From Fimbriimonadaceae bacterium (lineage in GTDB: Bacteria; Armatimonadota; Fimbriimonadia; Fimbriimonadales; Fimbriimonadaceae), in contig JAIBBE010000040.1 in the NCBI GenBank assembly GCA_019694835.1, positions 62,001-126,000 on the forward strand: a stretch of 64,000 bases of DNA, read 5' to 3'. The notes beneath the pieces are model-generated. The model ran no database searches. It was not told where the DNA came from and saw only the letters and a program-made list of their open reading frames with translations. Position numbers and translations under genes: made by a program. Shown piece after piece: positions 25,104 through 33,757 of this stretch (positions within the stretch are counted from its first letter, which is position 1; each line of letters opens with the position of its first letter).

Positions 25104-26402
25104 TTAGTAATCGCAGTCCGGCAGGAAGCCTCCCGACGCCGGTGGTGCGCTTCCGGCAGCGGCAACCGCCGCCTCAAGCATCGCATCGAGTTCCTTTCTC
25201 TCGAACAAGATGCCCCGCTGGACGACCTGCCGAACCTTCCTCGTATTCCCGATCTTCTCAAGCGGATTGGCGTCGAGAAGGACCAAATCGGCTTCGTATC
25301 CGACCTGAATGCGGCCGACGCGCCTGCGGAGGTAATCGCCGACATTGAACGTGGCGGTTCGGAGCGCGTCGCGGTTCGAGAGGCCGGCTTCGACCAGCAG
25401 TTCGAGCTCATCGTGCAAGCTGAATCCGGGGAAGCAGTAAGGGTTGAGGCAATCGGTCCCGGCCAGAAGGAGAATGCCGCTTTGGTGGAGCTGCTTGGTC
25501 AGACGAAGTGCCGTTCCATAATCGCGCTTCATCTTCGCCCACTGCTCGGATGTCCACGATTTGAAACGAAAGTCATTGGCCGGATCCCAACGATCAATCA
25601 TCCATTTCGGCATGTACTTGAGTCGCGGATCGGCCGTGAATTTGGGGTCCTTGAGGTTGGCAATCGCTCTGAGTACGGTTAGCGTAGGGCACCACGCCAT
25701 CTTCTGCGCCTTCATCTCGCTAATGGCGAGGGCAAACTCGTAGGGTTTGTCGGCAAGCTTGATCAGCCCGTTCGTATGCTCGCCGGATCGCTGGCCAGAG
25801 CGGGCGGTGTCGACGACGGACACGCTGTTCGGGATGTGTCCGGCGAAGGGAATCTTGGACGCCTTCGCCTCGTCGACGATGCCTCGGTATCCGTCAGCTG
25901 GCAACAGCGAGTAGACCTTCACGAAGTCGTACCCGCCTGCGACGATTTTCTTCACCGCTTCTCGCCCTTCCTCGTAGTTGCCAACCGCGATCGAGCCGGG
26001 CCAGATGGGTGTAGGTCCGTCCACGATCGGCCCTGCAACGACCATCTTCGGGCCAATGGATCTGCCTTGGTCGAACTGAGTCCGCCACGCCAAGTGGATC
26101 GGCGAGCCGAACATATCCCGGACGCCGGTCACGCCGTTGGCCGTGAACAGGCTGAAGTGCCGAGGGTCGGCGGCGTGGATGTGCATGTCCCAGAGTCCGG
26201 GAATGGCATAGAGACCTTTGCCGTCTACGACCCGCGCGGCTTTCGAGACGGGAACCTCATCCGAGTTGCCGATGGCAACGAAGCGTCCGCCGTCGATGAC
26301 GATGGTCTGGTCCGGCACCGCGCGGCCCTTCTCTAGGTCGATGAGCGAGACGTGAGTGATCGTAATCGGGGCTGCAATGAGCCCAGCGAGCAGTGGCAGC
26401 AT
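25104..26402 (-). CDS. Secreted amidohydrolase (imidazolonepropionase/prolidase-like)
   Basis: 432 residues from the ATG at 26402 that overlaps the stop of the GH172 gene (TGATG). A short signal peptide (MLPLLAGLIAAP) precedes the fold. The metal site includes WDMHIHA (HxH) near residue 80, a Lys in VKVYSLLPADGYRGI, a His in FAGHIPNSVSVVDTARSG and the Asp in LLAGTDCLNPYC. It ends with the usual beta sandwich (GRIQVGYEADLVLLDANPLEKI). It hydrolyses C-N bonds of an unknown secreted or periplasmic substrate. Third gene of a three-gene operon. Confidence 0.87.
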   Translation of the reverse strand: MLPLLAGLIAAPITITHVSLIDLEKGRAVPDQTIVIDGGRFVAIGNSDEVPVSKAARVVDGKGLYAIPGLWDMHIHAADPRHFSLFTANGVTGVRDMFGSPIHLAWRTQFDQGRSIGPKMVVAGPIVDGPTPIWPGSIAVGNYEEGREAVKKIVAGGYDFVKVYSLLPADGYRGIVDEAKASKIPFAGHIPNSVSVVDTARSGQRSGEHTNGLIKLADKPYEFALAISEMKAQKMAWCPTLTVLRAIANLKDPKFTADPRLKYMPKWMIDRWDPANDFRFKSWTSEQWAKMKRDYGTALRLTKQLHQSGILLLAGTDCLNPYCFPGFSLHDELELLVEAGLSNRDALRTATFNVGDYLRRRVGRIQVGYEADLVLLDANPLEKIGNTRKVRQVVQRGILFERKELDAMLEAAVAAAGSAPPASGGFLPDCDY

Positions 26403-27544
26403 CACGGCTTCTCGTTCCCCCAGAGTTGCCCGCCGCCGTTCGCCGTGCGCCATGCATCGCGCCAGCGATGCACGTCGACGACCCCGATAACCGGCAACGG
26501 GACCCGTGCTTCAGCGCTAGGCAAAGCAGGGAACGGGCGGCTGGGCAGGGTCTGATACCAGTAGGCGACGCTGGCGATTTCCAAGGTCAGCACGTTCGCG
26601 TGACCGGCTTCGATGCTTGCCCGTAGGGACTTCTTGAACCGAATCGGGTCCTCGAGGTGGAAGCGGTAGCAGTGCGTCCGGCCGAGCCAGCCAAACCGGG
26701 GATCGGTGTTGCCAAAACCCGGCGCGCGGGCGGTGCCGAAGTAGGGATGGCTGTAGGGGCTGTCGGGGCTCCAGCTTTGGTTAAAGTAGTCCTCGGTGCC
26801 GGTGCCGTGCGCGCTAAATGGCCAGGGTTCCCCGTCAACACTGAACATATCGTCGCCTTCGCCGTACCAAATTGGGCTCGGGCAGTTGACGAAGTAGTTG
26901 ACCCCCACGAAGTGCCCCTGCCCTTCACACTCGCAGAAGAGATAGTTGTTGGCGTCGGTCGGGTTTTTCGGCGTCGTCCCGAGTACTCCCCACTCGTTCT
27001 CGCGGTCGCCGAAATCAGACTCGGGTTGGGTGATTTCTTGGTTGTACCAAGCGTGGAATCGGCCGGCGTCGTCGTGGATCGTGTCGTGCTCCTCGACATC
27101 GATGTAGAAATACAGTGCGTCGACGTCTTCGGGTCCTTGGTTCTCGATGGCCATCCGGGCACCCTTGCCAAACGGCATCGGAAAGTAGCAGACCAGGGCT
27201 TTGCCGTCGCGTGGAGCCGCCGCCAAGGGCAGGGAAATGAACTCGTAATCGAGTCCCCAGCCCTGGCCGAAGAAGTCGCCGATGGGGGCTTCGACGCTCG
27301 GGTGCTCCTGCCCGTCCCAGTACATCCGCAGGATCAAGTTGCGCTTGTGGAGCGTGTCCTTGCTGGAGATCGTGAACCATAGGTGCTTGACGATCCCTGC
27401 GCCCTTGATCTCGGCAAGCGTCGCGGTCGTTCCAGCCGGGACCTTGATGTTGTCGCTGTTGCCGCCGGTTCGGTCGTAGCTGGAGAATCGCCGACTGCGG
27501 GCGTCGACAAGGCGATGGATGTTCGACAGTGGTCCCTGGCTCAT
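26402..27544 (-). CDS. GH172 (DUF2961) glycoside hydrolase
   Basis: 380 residues matching the DUF2961 family: SRRFSSYDRTGGNSDN near the start, DFFGQGWG, DMFSVDGEPWPFSAHGTGTEDYFNQSW with the conserved GTGTEDYF motif, and a C-terminal barrel around EIASVAYWYQ. DUF2961 proteins are now classed as GH172, acting on alpha-D-fructofuranose or arabinofuranose linkages. I see no signal peptide, so action in the cytoplasm is likely. It overlaps the upstream dienelactone hydrolase by 4 bp and the downstream amidohydrolase by 1 bp. Confidence 0.88.
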   Translation of the reverse strand: MSQGPLSNIHRLVDARSRRFSSYDRTGGNSDNIKVPAGTTATLAEIKGAGIVKHLWFTISSKDTLHKRNLILRMYWDGQEHPSVEAPIGDFFGQGWGLDYEFISLPLAAAPRDGKALVCYFPMPFGKGARMAIENQGPEDVDALYFYIDVEEHDTIHDDAGRFHAWYNQEITQPESDFGDRENEWGVLGTTPKNPTDANNYLFCECEGQGHFVGVNYFVNCPSPIWYGEGDDMFSVDGEPWPFSAHGTGTEDYFNQSWSPDSPYSHPYFGTARAPGFGNTDPRFGWLGRTHCYRFHLEDPIRFKKSLRASIEAGHANVLTLEIASVAYWYQTLPSRPFPALPSAEARVPLPVIGVVDVHRWRDAWRTANGGGQLWGNEKP

Positions 27545-28218
27545 GCGAGTTCCTTCTGGAAAAATGCCTTCATCTTCTCCCAGCAGGTCGCGCTGGCTTC
27601 TGGGTGATGGACCTCAGGTCGATCCGAGTTGAAGAAAGCGTGGTGGGTACCGGGGAAGATGGTGAAGTCGTGGGCTTTGTCCGCGGCTGTCAGTTTGTCG
27701 CGCAACCCCTCGACCGCCTCCGCATTCGCGTAGGCGTCGTGCTCGGCGAAGAACCCAAGCATTGGACCCTGTAGGTTCTCGAACGGCGGGTGGACGTTTG
27801 GGTGAATGCCATAGAAGTTCACGCAAGCCCCGATCTTGGGGTTGACGGCAGCCGCGTACATCGCCAGTTGTCCGCCCATGCAGAACCCGACGACACCGAC
27901 GCGATCCCCGACAGTTGCCTCGTCTTCGAGCAACCGGTCGACGGCTCCGTTTAGGATTTTCTCCGCTTCTTGAATATTGAGAGCCATCATCAACGATCCG
28001 GCCTCGTCGGGTTCGGTCGTCGCATGACCGTTGTAGAGGTCGGGGGCAAGAGCCGTGAACCCGGCCTCCGCGAACCGATCCGCGACTTCCTTGATATGCC
28101 CTACCAACCCCCACCATTCCTGAATCACGATGACGCCGGGTCCCTGGCCCGCAGCCGAACGCGAGAGATAACCGGCGTATTCGTGTCCATTCCCCCGAAA
28201 CCGAATCAAGTCACCCAT
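27541..28218 (-). CDS. Dienelactone hydrolase family protein
   Basis: 225 residues from ATG 28218. The nucleophile elbow is GFCMGG with Cys in place of Ser, typical of carboxymethylenebutenolidase. The acid lies in FAEHDAYAN and the His in GTHHAFFN. VIQEWWGLVGHIKEVADRF is also diagnostic. It hydrolyses lactones or esters, here probably carbohydrate-related given the operon with GH172 and an amidohydrolase. First gene of the operon; its stop overlaps the next start (ATGA). The ATG at 28383 is rejected because its extension runs across the mscL start. Confidence 0.9.
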   Translation of the reverse strand: MGDLIRFRGNGHEYAGYLSRSAAGQGPGVIVIQEWWGLVGHIKEVADRFAEAGFTALAPDLYNGHATTEPDEAGSLMMALNIQEAEKILNGAVDRLLEDEATVGDRVGVVGFCMGGQLAMYAAAVNPKIGACVNFYGIHPNVHPPFENLQGPMLGFFAEHDAYANAEAVEGLRDKLTAADKAHDFTIFPGTHHAFFNSDRPEVHHPEASATCWEKMKAFFQKELA

Positions 28219-28264
28219 GCGAGCATTTTGAACTACGGTAGTCTTAGGAGGTACGGAGGAGCCT

Positions 28265-28696
28265 ATGCTGAAGGAATTCAAAGAGTTCGCACTCAAGGGC
28301 AACATGCTCGACTTGGCCGTGGGCGTTATCATCGGCGCGGCTTTCGGCAAGATCATCGACTCGCTGGTCAAGGATATCATCATGCCTCCGATCGCGATGC
28401 TCTTGGGGGGGAAGGACTTCTCCAGCCAATTCGCGGTACTGAAGGAAGGGAACCCAGCTGGCCCCTACGCCAGCCTCGATGCAGCAACCAAAGCGGGCGC
28501 GAACACGCTGAATTACGGTGTGTTCATCAACGCGATCGTCACCTTCTTGATCATCGCCTTCTCGGTCTTCCTCGTGGTCAAGGGAGTGAACAAAATGCGG
28601 CGGCAACCCGAACCCGAGCCCGAAGCAGCCCCAACTCCTTCGGCTGAGGAGGTACTTCTCACGGAGATCCGCGATCTGCTCAAAAGCCGCAGCTAG
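28265..28696 (+). CDS. mscL: Large-conductance mechanosensitive channel
   Basis: 143 residues. The first transmembrane helix has the family signature [19 protein letters not shown], continuing to [16 protein letters not shown]2 is [19 protein letters not shown], followed by a charged tail. A release valve for hypo-osmotic shock in the inner membrane. The C-terminus is rich in Pro and Glu, with a short helix [21 protein letters not shown] site lies upstream. Divergent from the dienelactone hydrolase operon. Confidence 0.96.
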   Translation: MLKEFKEFALKGNMLDLAVGVIIGAAFGKIIDSLVKDIIMPPIAMLLGGKDFSSQFAVLKEGNPAGPYASLDAATKAGANTLNYGVFINAIVTFLIIAFSVFLVVKGVNKMRRQPEPEPEAAPTPSAEEVLLTEIRDLLKSRS

Positions 28697-28717
28697 CACG
28701 CCGAGTATCATAGACGC

Positions 28718-29182
28718 GTGAAGGCCGGTTGGGTCGTTTTTGGCGTGGTCGTGGCGTCCATTTTGCTTGCTACGATCTGGTCCATTGGCAATGGCCTGAC
28801 CGCGACAACGCGTTTCCGGGAGAGTGCGCTCCGCGAGGGCGACAAGATGCTCCCGCCCATCCTCGAGGATTGGAGCGTGGCCGAGTTAAGAGGTCAAGCC
28901 GCGCCTCAGCTCTTGGAGAACAACTCCGAACAGGACATCGCGAAGATGATGGCCGACCTCAAGGCGAGGCTCGGCCCGCTCCGCTCGTTGGGCAAATCGG
29001 AAGCCGGAAACGTTCATTCTCCCAGCGTCAAGAACGAGGGAGGCCCCTTCATGGTGGTTGATTACCAGGCGACCGGCACCTTCGAAAAAGGGAAGGCGGT
29101 GATCGAAGTCAAGCTCGTGCGCAGCGAAGGAAAGTGGCGAATCGGCAACTTCTTCGTACGCGATGCGAAGCCCGAGCCCTGA
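28718..29182 (+). CDS. Membrane-anchored hypothetical protein, 154 aa
   Basis: Starts with GTG at 28718. An N-terminal membrane segment (WVVFGVVVASILLATIWSIG) is followed by a soluble extracytoplasmic domain ending in VVDYQATGTFEKGKAVIEVK and KWRIGNFFVRD. The C-terminal part looks like a small NTF2/DUF4019-type beta domain. It lies 21 bases after mscL and may share its transcript. Function unknown. Confidence 0.65.
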   Translation: MKAGWVVFGVVVASILLATIWSIGNGLTATTRFRESALREGDKMLPPILEDWSVAELRGQAAPQLLENNSEQDIAKMMADLKARLGPLRSLGKSEAGNVHSPSVKNEGGPFMVVDYQATGTFEKGKAVIEVKLVRSEGKWRIGNFFVRDAKPEP

Positions 29183-29266
29183 TTCGGCTCACAAAATTCG
29201 AAAAACTGGCTGAACGATGTGACATTTTGTGCGTCGTTGCCAGTACATCGGATGGAGGTATTCGAA

Positions 29267-30001
29267 ATGCTTAATAAGATGACCCTGAAGCTTGGCGTCG
29301 CTATGGCCATGCTTCTTGTTGTAGGATCGGCTTTCGCCCAAGGCGGCGGTGGCGGACAAGGACGAGGACTTGGCGGACAGCGTGGCGGCATGATGGGCGG
29401 CGGCCAAGGTTCGCTTCAGCTTCTCACCCGCAAAGATGTCCAGGATGATCTGGTGATTACGGCCGAGCAGAAGAAGAAGATCGATGATCTGAACACGGCT
29501 GCACAGTCCGAGCGCCAGAAGATGATGGAAGACATGCGAGCCGGCGGCGGCCAGCCCGACATGGAAGCCATGCGCGCAGCGATGGAGAAGTCGCGAAAGG
29601 CCAATGACGAGAAGGTCAAGGCGATCCTCACGGCCGATCAGCAGAAGCGACTGAAGGAGATTCGCGTTCAGATCATGGGCAACCGCGCAATCATGGATGA
29701 GGAAGTCCAGAAGGACCTCGGCCTGACCGCTGATCAGAAGTCCAAGATCAAAAAGATTCAGGAGAAGCAGCAGCAGGATATGCGCGACATGATGGAAGAC
29801 ATGCGCAATTCCGGCGGCCAGATGGATCGCGAAGCGATGCAGGCTGCCATGCAGAAGTCTCAGGATAAGATGAACGAAGAGATGGCCAAGGTTCTCACCG
29901 CTGAGCAGGCCACCAAGCTGAAGGAAATGGGCGGCAAGCCGTTCAAGTCGACCCAGCAGCCCGGCGGACGCCGAGGCGGCGGTGGTGGCGGCGGCCTCTA
30001 A
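29267..30001 (+). CDS. Secreted CpxP/Spy-like helical protein with internal duplication
   Basis: 244 residues from ATG 29267 (GGAGG 9 bases upstream). A signal peptide (MLLVVGSAFAQ) and a Gly-rich stretch are followed by two tandem copies of a helical unit of about 85 residues. Copy 1 runs from LTRKDVQDDLVITAEQKKKI to KAILTADQQKRLKEI, copy 2 from VQKDLGLTADQKSKIKKI to KVLTAEQATKLKEM. The LTAEQ motifs match the LTxxQ/heavy-metal-resistor family of periplasmic chaperones and metal sensors. The end is Gly-rich again. A strong terminator follows. Confidence 0.8.
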   Translation: MLNKMTLKLGVAMAMLLVVGSAFAQGGGGGQGRGLGGQRGGMMGGGQGSLQLLTRKDVQDDLVITAEQKKKIDDLNTAAQSERQKMMEDMRAGGGQPDMEAMRAAMEKSRKANDEKVKAILTADQQKRLKEIRVQIMGNRAIMDEEVQKDLGLTADQKSKIKKIQEKQQQDMRDMMEDMRNSGGQMDREAMQAAMQKSQDKMNEEMAKVLTAEQATKLKEMGGKPFKSTQQPGGRRGGGGGGGL

Positions 30002-30024
30002 GGTCGTTTCCGCACTATCACGAG

Positions 30025-30056
30025 CCCGGACGCTTCGGCGTCCGGGTTTTTCTTTT
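30025..30056 (+). terminator. Rho-independent terminator
   Basis: A perfect 9-bp stem, CCCGGACGC (30025-30033) and GCGTCCGGG (30038-30046), with a TTCG tetraloop is followed by TTTTTCTTTT. It ends the CpxP/Spy-like gene. Confidence 0.93.
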
Positions 30057-30187
30057 GTACCGCTGGCGTCCCGCCGGCACAAGGCCTCTCAAATCTGCGG
30101 CTTCTTCGCCTCGACCTCTCCCTCAACCCCTCTCCTCCGCCGCGACGTCTGGGGTTGGCCAGGGCTTGCGGGCGCAGGAGAGTGGAG
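30057..30187. repeat. Family A single arm (A2) joined to a family B element (B2)
   Basis: A 22-bp family A arm with core GTCCCG at 30057-30078 starts directly at the end of the terminator T-run. It has no partner arm. It is followed by a family B palindrome with arms at 30126-30141 (ACCCCTCTCCTCCGCC) and 30170-30187 (starting GGGCGCAGGAGAG). Confidence 0.75.
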
Positions 30188-30208
30188 CCGGAGGGCCCAG
30201 GACCGTTC

Positions 30209-30236
30209 GACATCAATGTGATATCATAATGGTGTC
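30209..30236 (+). promoter_or_regulatory. 28-bp imperfect palindrome, probable operator of the SPFH operon
   Basis: Centred on TGATATCA (30219-30226), with outer GACA and TGTC; 11 of 14 base pairs match. A CATAAT box at 30225-30230 overlaps its right half, and the SPFH start is 18 bases beyond its end. The second gene of the operon encodes a ribbon-helix-helix protein, which could bind here and autoregulate; that link is inference. Confidence 0.55.
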
Positions 30237-30253
30237 AAGGAGACATAAGGTCC

Positions 30254-31126
30254 ATGTCAAACGAAAAAGCAATCAAACCGGCACCAGGCATGCTCATGCT
30301 GCTGGTGGTCATCGCCCTCTTCGCAGCCGCCGTCTATGGCATCTTTCTCATCAAGCAAAACGAGGCGAATCCCGGCTTGTTTATCGCGCTGGATGTCGCG
30401 CTCTGGCTCGTAGCCTCCGTCATGACGGGCGGCTTTGCCGTCGTCGAACCCGGCGGAAGCAAAGTCGTGCTGCTCTTCGGCCGCTATGTCGGCACGATCA
30501 AGGACAGCGGGTTCTTTTGGGTGAATCCTTTCACCAATCGGCGCTCGGTATCGCTTCGTGTCCGAACGCTCAACGGCGAACGGCTAAAAGTCAATGACCT
30601 CGTCGGCAACCCCGTCGAGATCGCGGCGATCATTGTCTGGCAGGTCAACGACACGTATCGAGCCAGCTTCGAAGTCGACGATTACGCCCAGTTCGTCAAC
30701 CTTCAGAGTGAGACGGCCTTGCGGCACTCCGCATCCGCCTATCCCTACGACGGTGACGACGACGTACCTTCCCTACGTCACAACACGAGCGACATTCAGG
30801 AGCACTTGCTCGAAGAGCTTCGACAGCGGCTGCAGATGGCCGGCGTGAGCATCCTTGAAGCGCGTCTCTCGCATTTGGCTTACGCGCCAGAAATCGCGGG
30901 TGTCATGCTTCGCCGCCAACAGGCGTCGGCCGTCATTGCCGCTCGGCAGAAGATCGTCGATGGAGCAGTGGGCATGGTGGAAATGGCCTTGGAGCGACTC
31001 GAGTCCAAGAACGTCGTCCACCTCGACGAGGAGCGCAAGGCGGCCATGGTTTCGAACCTCATGGTCGTGCTGTGCAGTGAAAGCGCAGCTCAGCCCGTGC
31101 TCAACACGGGGACGCTGTACCCATAA
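30254..31126 (+). CDS. SPFH-domain membrane protein (prohibitin/slipin-like)
   Basis: 290 residues. Two N-terminal membrane segments ([20 protein letters not shown] and [16 protein letters not shown]) lead into an SPFH domain: [43 protein letters not shown], a helical region with [22 protein letters not shown] and [31 protein letters not shown]. Such proteins form ring or dome assemblies on the inner membrane and influence membrane microdomains and proteolysis. Cotranscribed with a small DNA-binding protein two bases downstream. GGAGA precedes the start. Confidence 0.92.
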   Translation: MSNEKAIKPAPGMLMLLVVIALFAAAVYGIFLIKQNEANPGLFIALDVALWLVASVMTGGFAVVEPGGSKVVLLFGRYVGTIKDSGFFWVNPFTNRRSVSLRVRTLNGERLKVNDLVGNPVEIAAIIVWQVNDTYRASFEVDDYAQFVNLQSETALRHSASAYPYDGDDDVPSLRHNTSDIQEHLLEELRQRLQMAGVSILEARLSHLAYAPEIAGVMLRRQQASAVIAARQKIVDGAVGMVEMALERLESKNVVHLDEERKAAMVSNLMVVLCSESAAQPVLNTGTLYP

Positions 31127-31128
31127 CC

Positions 31129-31305
31129 ATGGCGGAACGCAAAGCGTTAGTGCTGCGCATCAGCCCGGAGCTTTGGGAAGAAGTGCAGCGGATGGCGGGA
31201 GAGGAACTCCGGAGCGTGAATGCTCAGATCGAGTTCCTCCTCCGCGAGGCGCTTCGCCAGCGGGGTCGGCTTAAAGGAACCGACTCCACCGATCAGGAAG
31301 ATTAG
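31129..31305 (+). CDS. Small Arc-type ribbon-helix-helix protein
   Basis: 58 residues starting two bases after the SPFH stop. The sequence has the short beta strand KALVLRIS, then helices PELWEEVQRMAGEEL and RSVNAQIEFLLREAL, the pattern of Arc/MetJ repressors. The ELRSVNAQIEFLLREAL segment is typical of small proteins encoded next to SPFH genes in many bacteria. Probably a DNA-binding dimer that represses its own operon. Confidence 0.82.
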   Translation: MAERKALVLRISPELWEEVQRMAGEELRSVNAQIEFLLREALRQRGRLKGTDSTDQED

Positions 31306-31309
31306 GGAA

Positions 31310-31374
31310 GCTCCCCTCTCCTGCGCCCTGCAAAATCGCAGTTTTCGCCCGACATGGTGGCGGAGGAGAGGGGC
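31310..31374. repeat. Family B element B3
   Basis: Arms at 31310-31327 (CTCCCCTCTCCTGCGCC type) and 31359-31374 (GGCGGAGGAGAGGGGC). The arms differ at one conserved position (TGCGCC against GGCGGA), the same asymmetry as copy B4. A further small hairpin, CTCCC-CTAC-GGGAG, follows at about 31428-31441 before the stop of the convergent lipoprotein gene. Confidence 0.8.
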
Positions 31375-31453
31375 TGGGGGAGAGGTGACGCCGCAGACTT
31401 TGCTCTTCGCGGCCCCCTGCCCAGCCCTCCCCTACGGGAGTGGGAGAGGGAGT

Positions 31454-32446
31454 CTAACCTCCAGGAGGGGTTACGCCTCCGCCGCCCATCATACGCCACC
31501 AACTGAATTCCTCGGTGGTGCCATCGGCGTAGGTTATCGTTCCGTTGCCTTCGGCATCCCACCGCAGGGTGGCGGGTAGGCCGGGATCGGGCCCTTCGAG
31601 GCGCCCGTTGCCGCTTCCATCGGCACTCCAGTTGTACTGCGTTCGGTAGCCGAGCGAATTCTCGGAGCGGATCGTCGACGTTCCGTCACCGGCATAGTCG
31701 CCGCTGTCGTTAGACCACGATCCGTTGGCACCGTCCACACGATTGGCCCACGACATGGTTCCCGCGTCCCAGGAACTGCGCCCGTGATAGCGATCTCCGC
31801 TCCACGTAGCGTCGTAGTTCATCGAACCGGTCGTCTCCGAGGTCATCGAAGACTCGTAAACGCCTCGCGATCCGTTAAGGATTCCGGCGGAAAACTGGTA
31901 TTCGGTGCGCCAAGCGACGGGGTAGGAAGTCCAATCCGAGGGCCAGACAGACAGCATGAACCCCGCCGGCTGCGCCTTGGCTTCATCGACGTAGAAATCC
32001 TGCCGGAATCGGGTGTCGGCAAAACTGACCTGAACCCAGAGTCCAAGCCACTCATCGAAGTAGAAGTCGTCAAACTGGGGCGGAGGCGGATCGCCGCCAC
32101 CCGGACCGGGATCGGGGTCGGTCGAACCGCCGCCGCCACCTTCGTCGCCTCGCCCGATGTGGGGACCACCCATCGTGGGCGGCGCGTTATGTCGGATGAA
32201 ACCGCCGAGCATCGGCAGCCCTTGCGGGCCACCTTCCCCGGCATGTCCGCCGGGCATCGGTGTAAATCTCGGTCCGAGAGGCACGCCACTGTGGCCAATC
32301 GAGCGGATCGCGAAGTCGTGGGTCTTCTGAACGTTATCGCGGGTCTGCTGGGTTGGCGCGCGATTGGAGGTTCCCGGGGTGCTGCCACCGCCGCCGCATC
32401 CTGCGGCGAGCACGGCCAATGCCAAGAACAAGCACTTTCGTCTCAT
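31454..32446 (-). CDS. Lipoprotein of unknown function
   Basis: 330 residues. A lipobox, LAAGC near residue 17, is followed by a Gly-rich tether, so it is a membrane-anchored lipoprotein. Residues 60-120 are Gly/Pro-rich (GEGGPQGLPM, DPDPGPGGGDPPPPQ). The C-terminal 200 residues are rich in Trp, Tyr and Gly with repeated short strands such as GTMSWANRVDGANGSWSND and LRWDAEGNGTITYADGTTEEF. The strand pattern resembles MORN-like or beta-solenoid repeats. No family assigned. Confidence 0.7.
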   Translation of the reverse strand: MRRKCLFLALAVLAAGCGGGGSTPGTSNRAPTQQTRDNVQKTHDFAIRSIGHSGVPLGPRFTPMPGGHAGEGGPQGLPMLGGFIRHNAPPTMGGPHIGRGDEGGGGGSTDPDPGPGGGDPPPPQFDDFYFDEWLGLWVQVSFADTRFRQDFYVDEAKAQPAGFMLSVWPSDWTSYPVAWRTEYQFSAGILNGSRGVYESSMTSETTGSMNYDATWSGDRYHGRSSWDAGTMSWANRVDGANGSWSNDSGDYAGDGTSTIRSENSLGYRTQYNWSADGSGNGRLEGPDPGLPATLRWDAEGNGTITYADGTTEEFSWWRMMGGGGVTPPGG

Positions 32447-32494
32447 CGTTTTCTCCTTCCGCTAGTCTCGCACATCTGCGGGCGATCCGTGCAA

Positions 32495-33202
32495 CTATTT
32501 CGGCTTTTTGGGGAAGGTGCCTTTGGCGGTCTGCCACTGGAAGAGTTCCAGTTTCAGCCGTCCCGCTTTGATCGCGGGGTCCTTTGACGCCATTTCCTCG
32601 ACCTTGGCTTTATCCTTGGTGCGGAAGATGAAGACGCCGCGAAAGTCGCCCTTCTCGGCAATGGGTCCCGCAAGCACGAGGTCACCGGTTGCGGCCATCG
32701 CGTTGATATTCGCCATGTGCCCGGCCTGGATCTCCTTGGATTTCGCCTCGTCGAAGGTTGGTGCATTCGCCGGCGTTCGCAAGAAGCCGAACCAATAGGT
32801 CTCTAGGTCGAGGAACTTCGATCCCTTCTGCGGGATGTTTGTTGCGGTGTACCAGCCGTAGGGCTCGACAGCCAGGATTCCGCTCTTAATGAACGGATCG
32901 TTTTTGAGGAGGTCGAGGGCTTCGTCGCGGGTCTTGACATGCAGCGCGATCAAGCCTCGGTATTTTCCGGCATCCGTGAGCGGCCCAACGAGGATCGCCT
33001 TTCGTTCCGACCAGAGTCCCTCGAGCAACTTGAGGTGCTCGGCCTGCATCTTCTCCGCTTGCTCAGCCGACATCTTGATCTTGATGTCGCCTTCGACCAA
33101 GAAGACAAGTTGGACGACCTCCATCTTGTACTCCGGTTCCCTTTTCTCTTGGATCGCAGCCAGGGTCATCCCGCTCAGGGCCAGCAACGTGCATAAAACC
33201 AC
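32495..33202 (-). CDS. Secreted protein with two YCII domains
   Basis: About 235 residues from GTG 33202, which gives a signal peptide (VLCTLLALSGMTLAA); an ATG at 33280 adds a poor-quality leader. Domain 1 (VQLVFLVEGDIKIKM to FIKSGILAVEPYGWYTA) and domain 2 (LETYWFGFLRTPANAP to KDPAIKAGRLKLELFQW) are both YCII-type ferredoxin-like folds with HLKLLEGLW / HMANINAMAATGDLVLAGP cores. YCII domains in the cytoplasm can be catalytic; secreted tandem copies have no known role. Confidence 0.78.
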   Translation of the reverse strand: MVLCTLLALSGMTLAAIQEKREPEYKMEVVQLVFLVEGDIKIKMSAEQAEKMQAEHLKLLEGLWSERKAILVGPLTDAGKYRGLIALHVKTRDEALDLLKNDPFIKSGILAVEPYGWYTATNIPQKGSKFLDLETYWFGFLRTPANAPTFDEAKSKEIQAGHMANINAMAATGDLVLAGPIAEKGDFRGVFIFRTKDKAKVEEMASKDPAIKAGRLKLELFQWQTAKGTFPKKPK

Positions 33203-33385
33203 ACTCTCAGTATTGCCAACCTCGCGAAAGGATGGCAACGCGAGACTGATATTTCGGGCGGAAGTGTCGTAATCCAGCATCGAGTGTGGAAAAGGTGTTG
33301 ACCATGGGCGGCGAGAATCTCAAAATGGCGGGCACCAAATCGCTAAGATAGATCGTCCATCCGGTAATCGCACCAGGTGAGCACG

Positions 33386-33757
33386 ATGATCAGAATCGTC
33401 GGAATTCAGCGCAGTCCAGACCCAACATCCGAGTTCGCCCTTCTTCAGAATCAGGGTGGGCTCCGTTTGAGTTTGCGCGGACACGCTATCCTACGCGAGG
33501 ATGCCCTGGAGTCTGGTGACGCCAGTCGCGACATGCACTTCTTCACCGATGACGTCATCATTCCCCCCGGGGTCTATGTCCTCCTCCATACGGGCGCCGG
33601 TGTGCCGCGGTGGGCGCGGTCGAGAGACGGTGCCCTGATGTACGTCGCCTTCATGAACCGTACCGAGTCGGCGTGGCACGATTGCCACGGTCCAATCCAC
33701 GTCCTGGCCACCCAGCATACGTTTACCGAGCGGCGCGAAGCTCTTCTTGCCGTCTAA
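33386..33757 (+). CDS. Hypothetical protein, 123 aa, possible lamin-tail-like fold
   Basis: From ATG 33386 (AGGTGAG just upstream; a GTG at 33377 is the alternative). It begins IRIVGIQRSPDPTSEFALLQ and has RLSLRGHAILRE, VIIPPGVYVLLHTGAG and MYVAFMNRTESAWH. The order of elements (interval statement of a named event, a display of strands and a right-hand loop) recalls the lamin-tail beta sandwich, but no family can be named with confidence. Its TAA overlaps the TAG of the convergent GNAT gene. Confidence 0.65.
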   Translation: MIRIVGIQRSPDPTSEFALLQNQGGLRLSLRGHAILREDALESGDASRDMHFFTDDVIIPPGVYVLLHTGAGVPRWARSRDGALMYVAFMNRTESAWHDCHGPIHVLATQHTFTERREALLAV

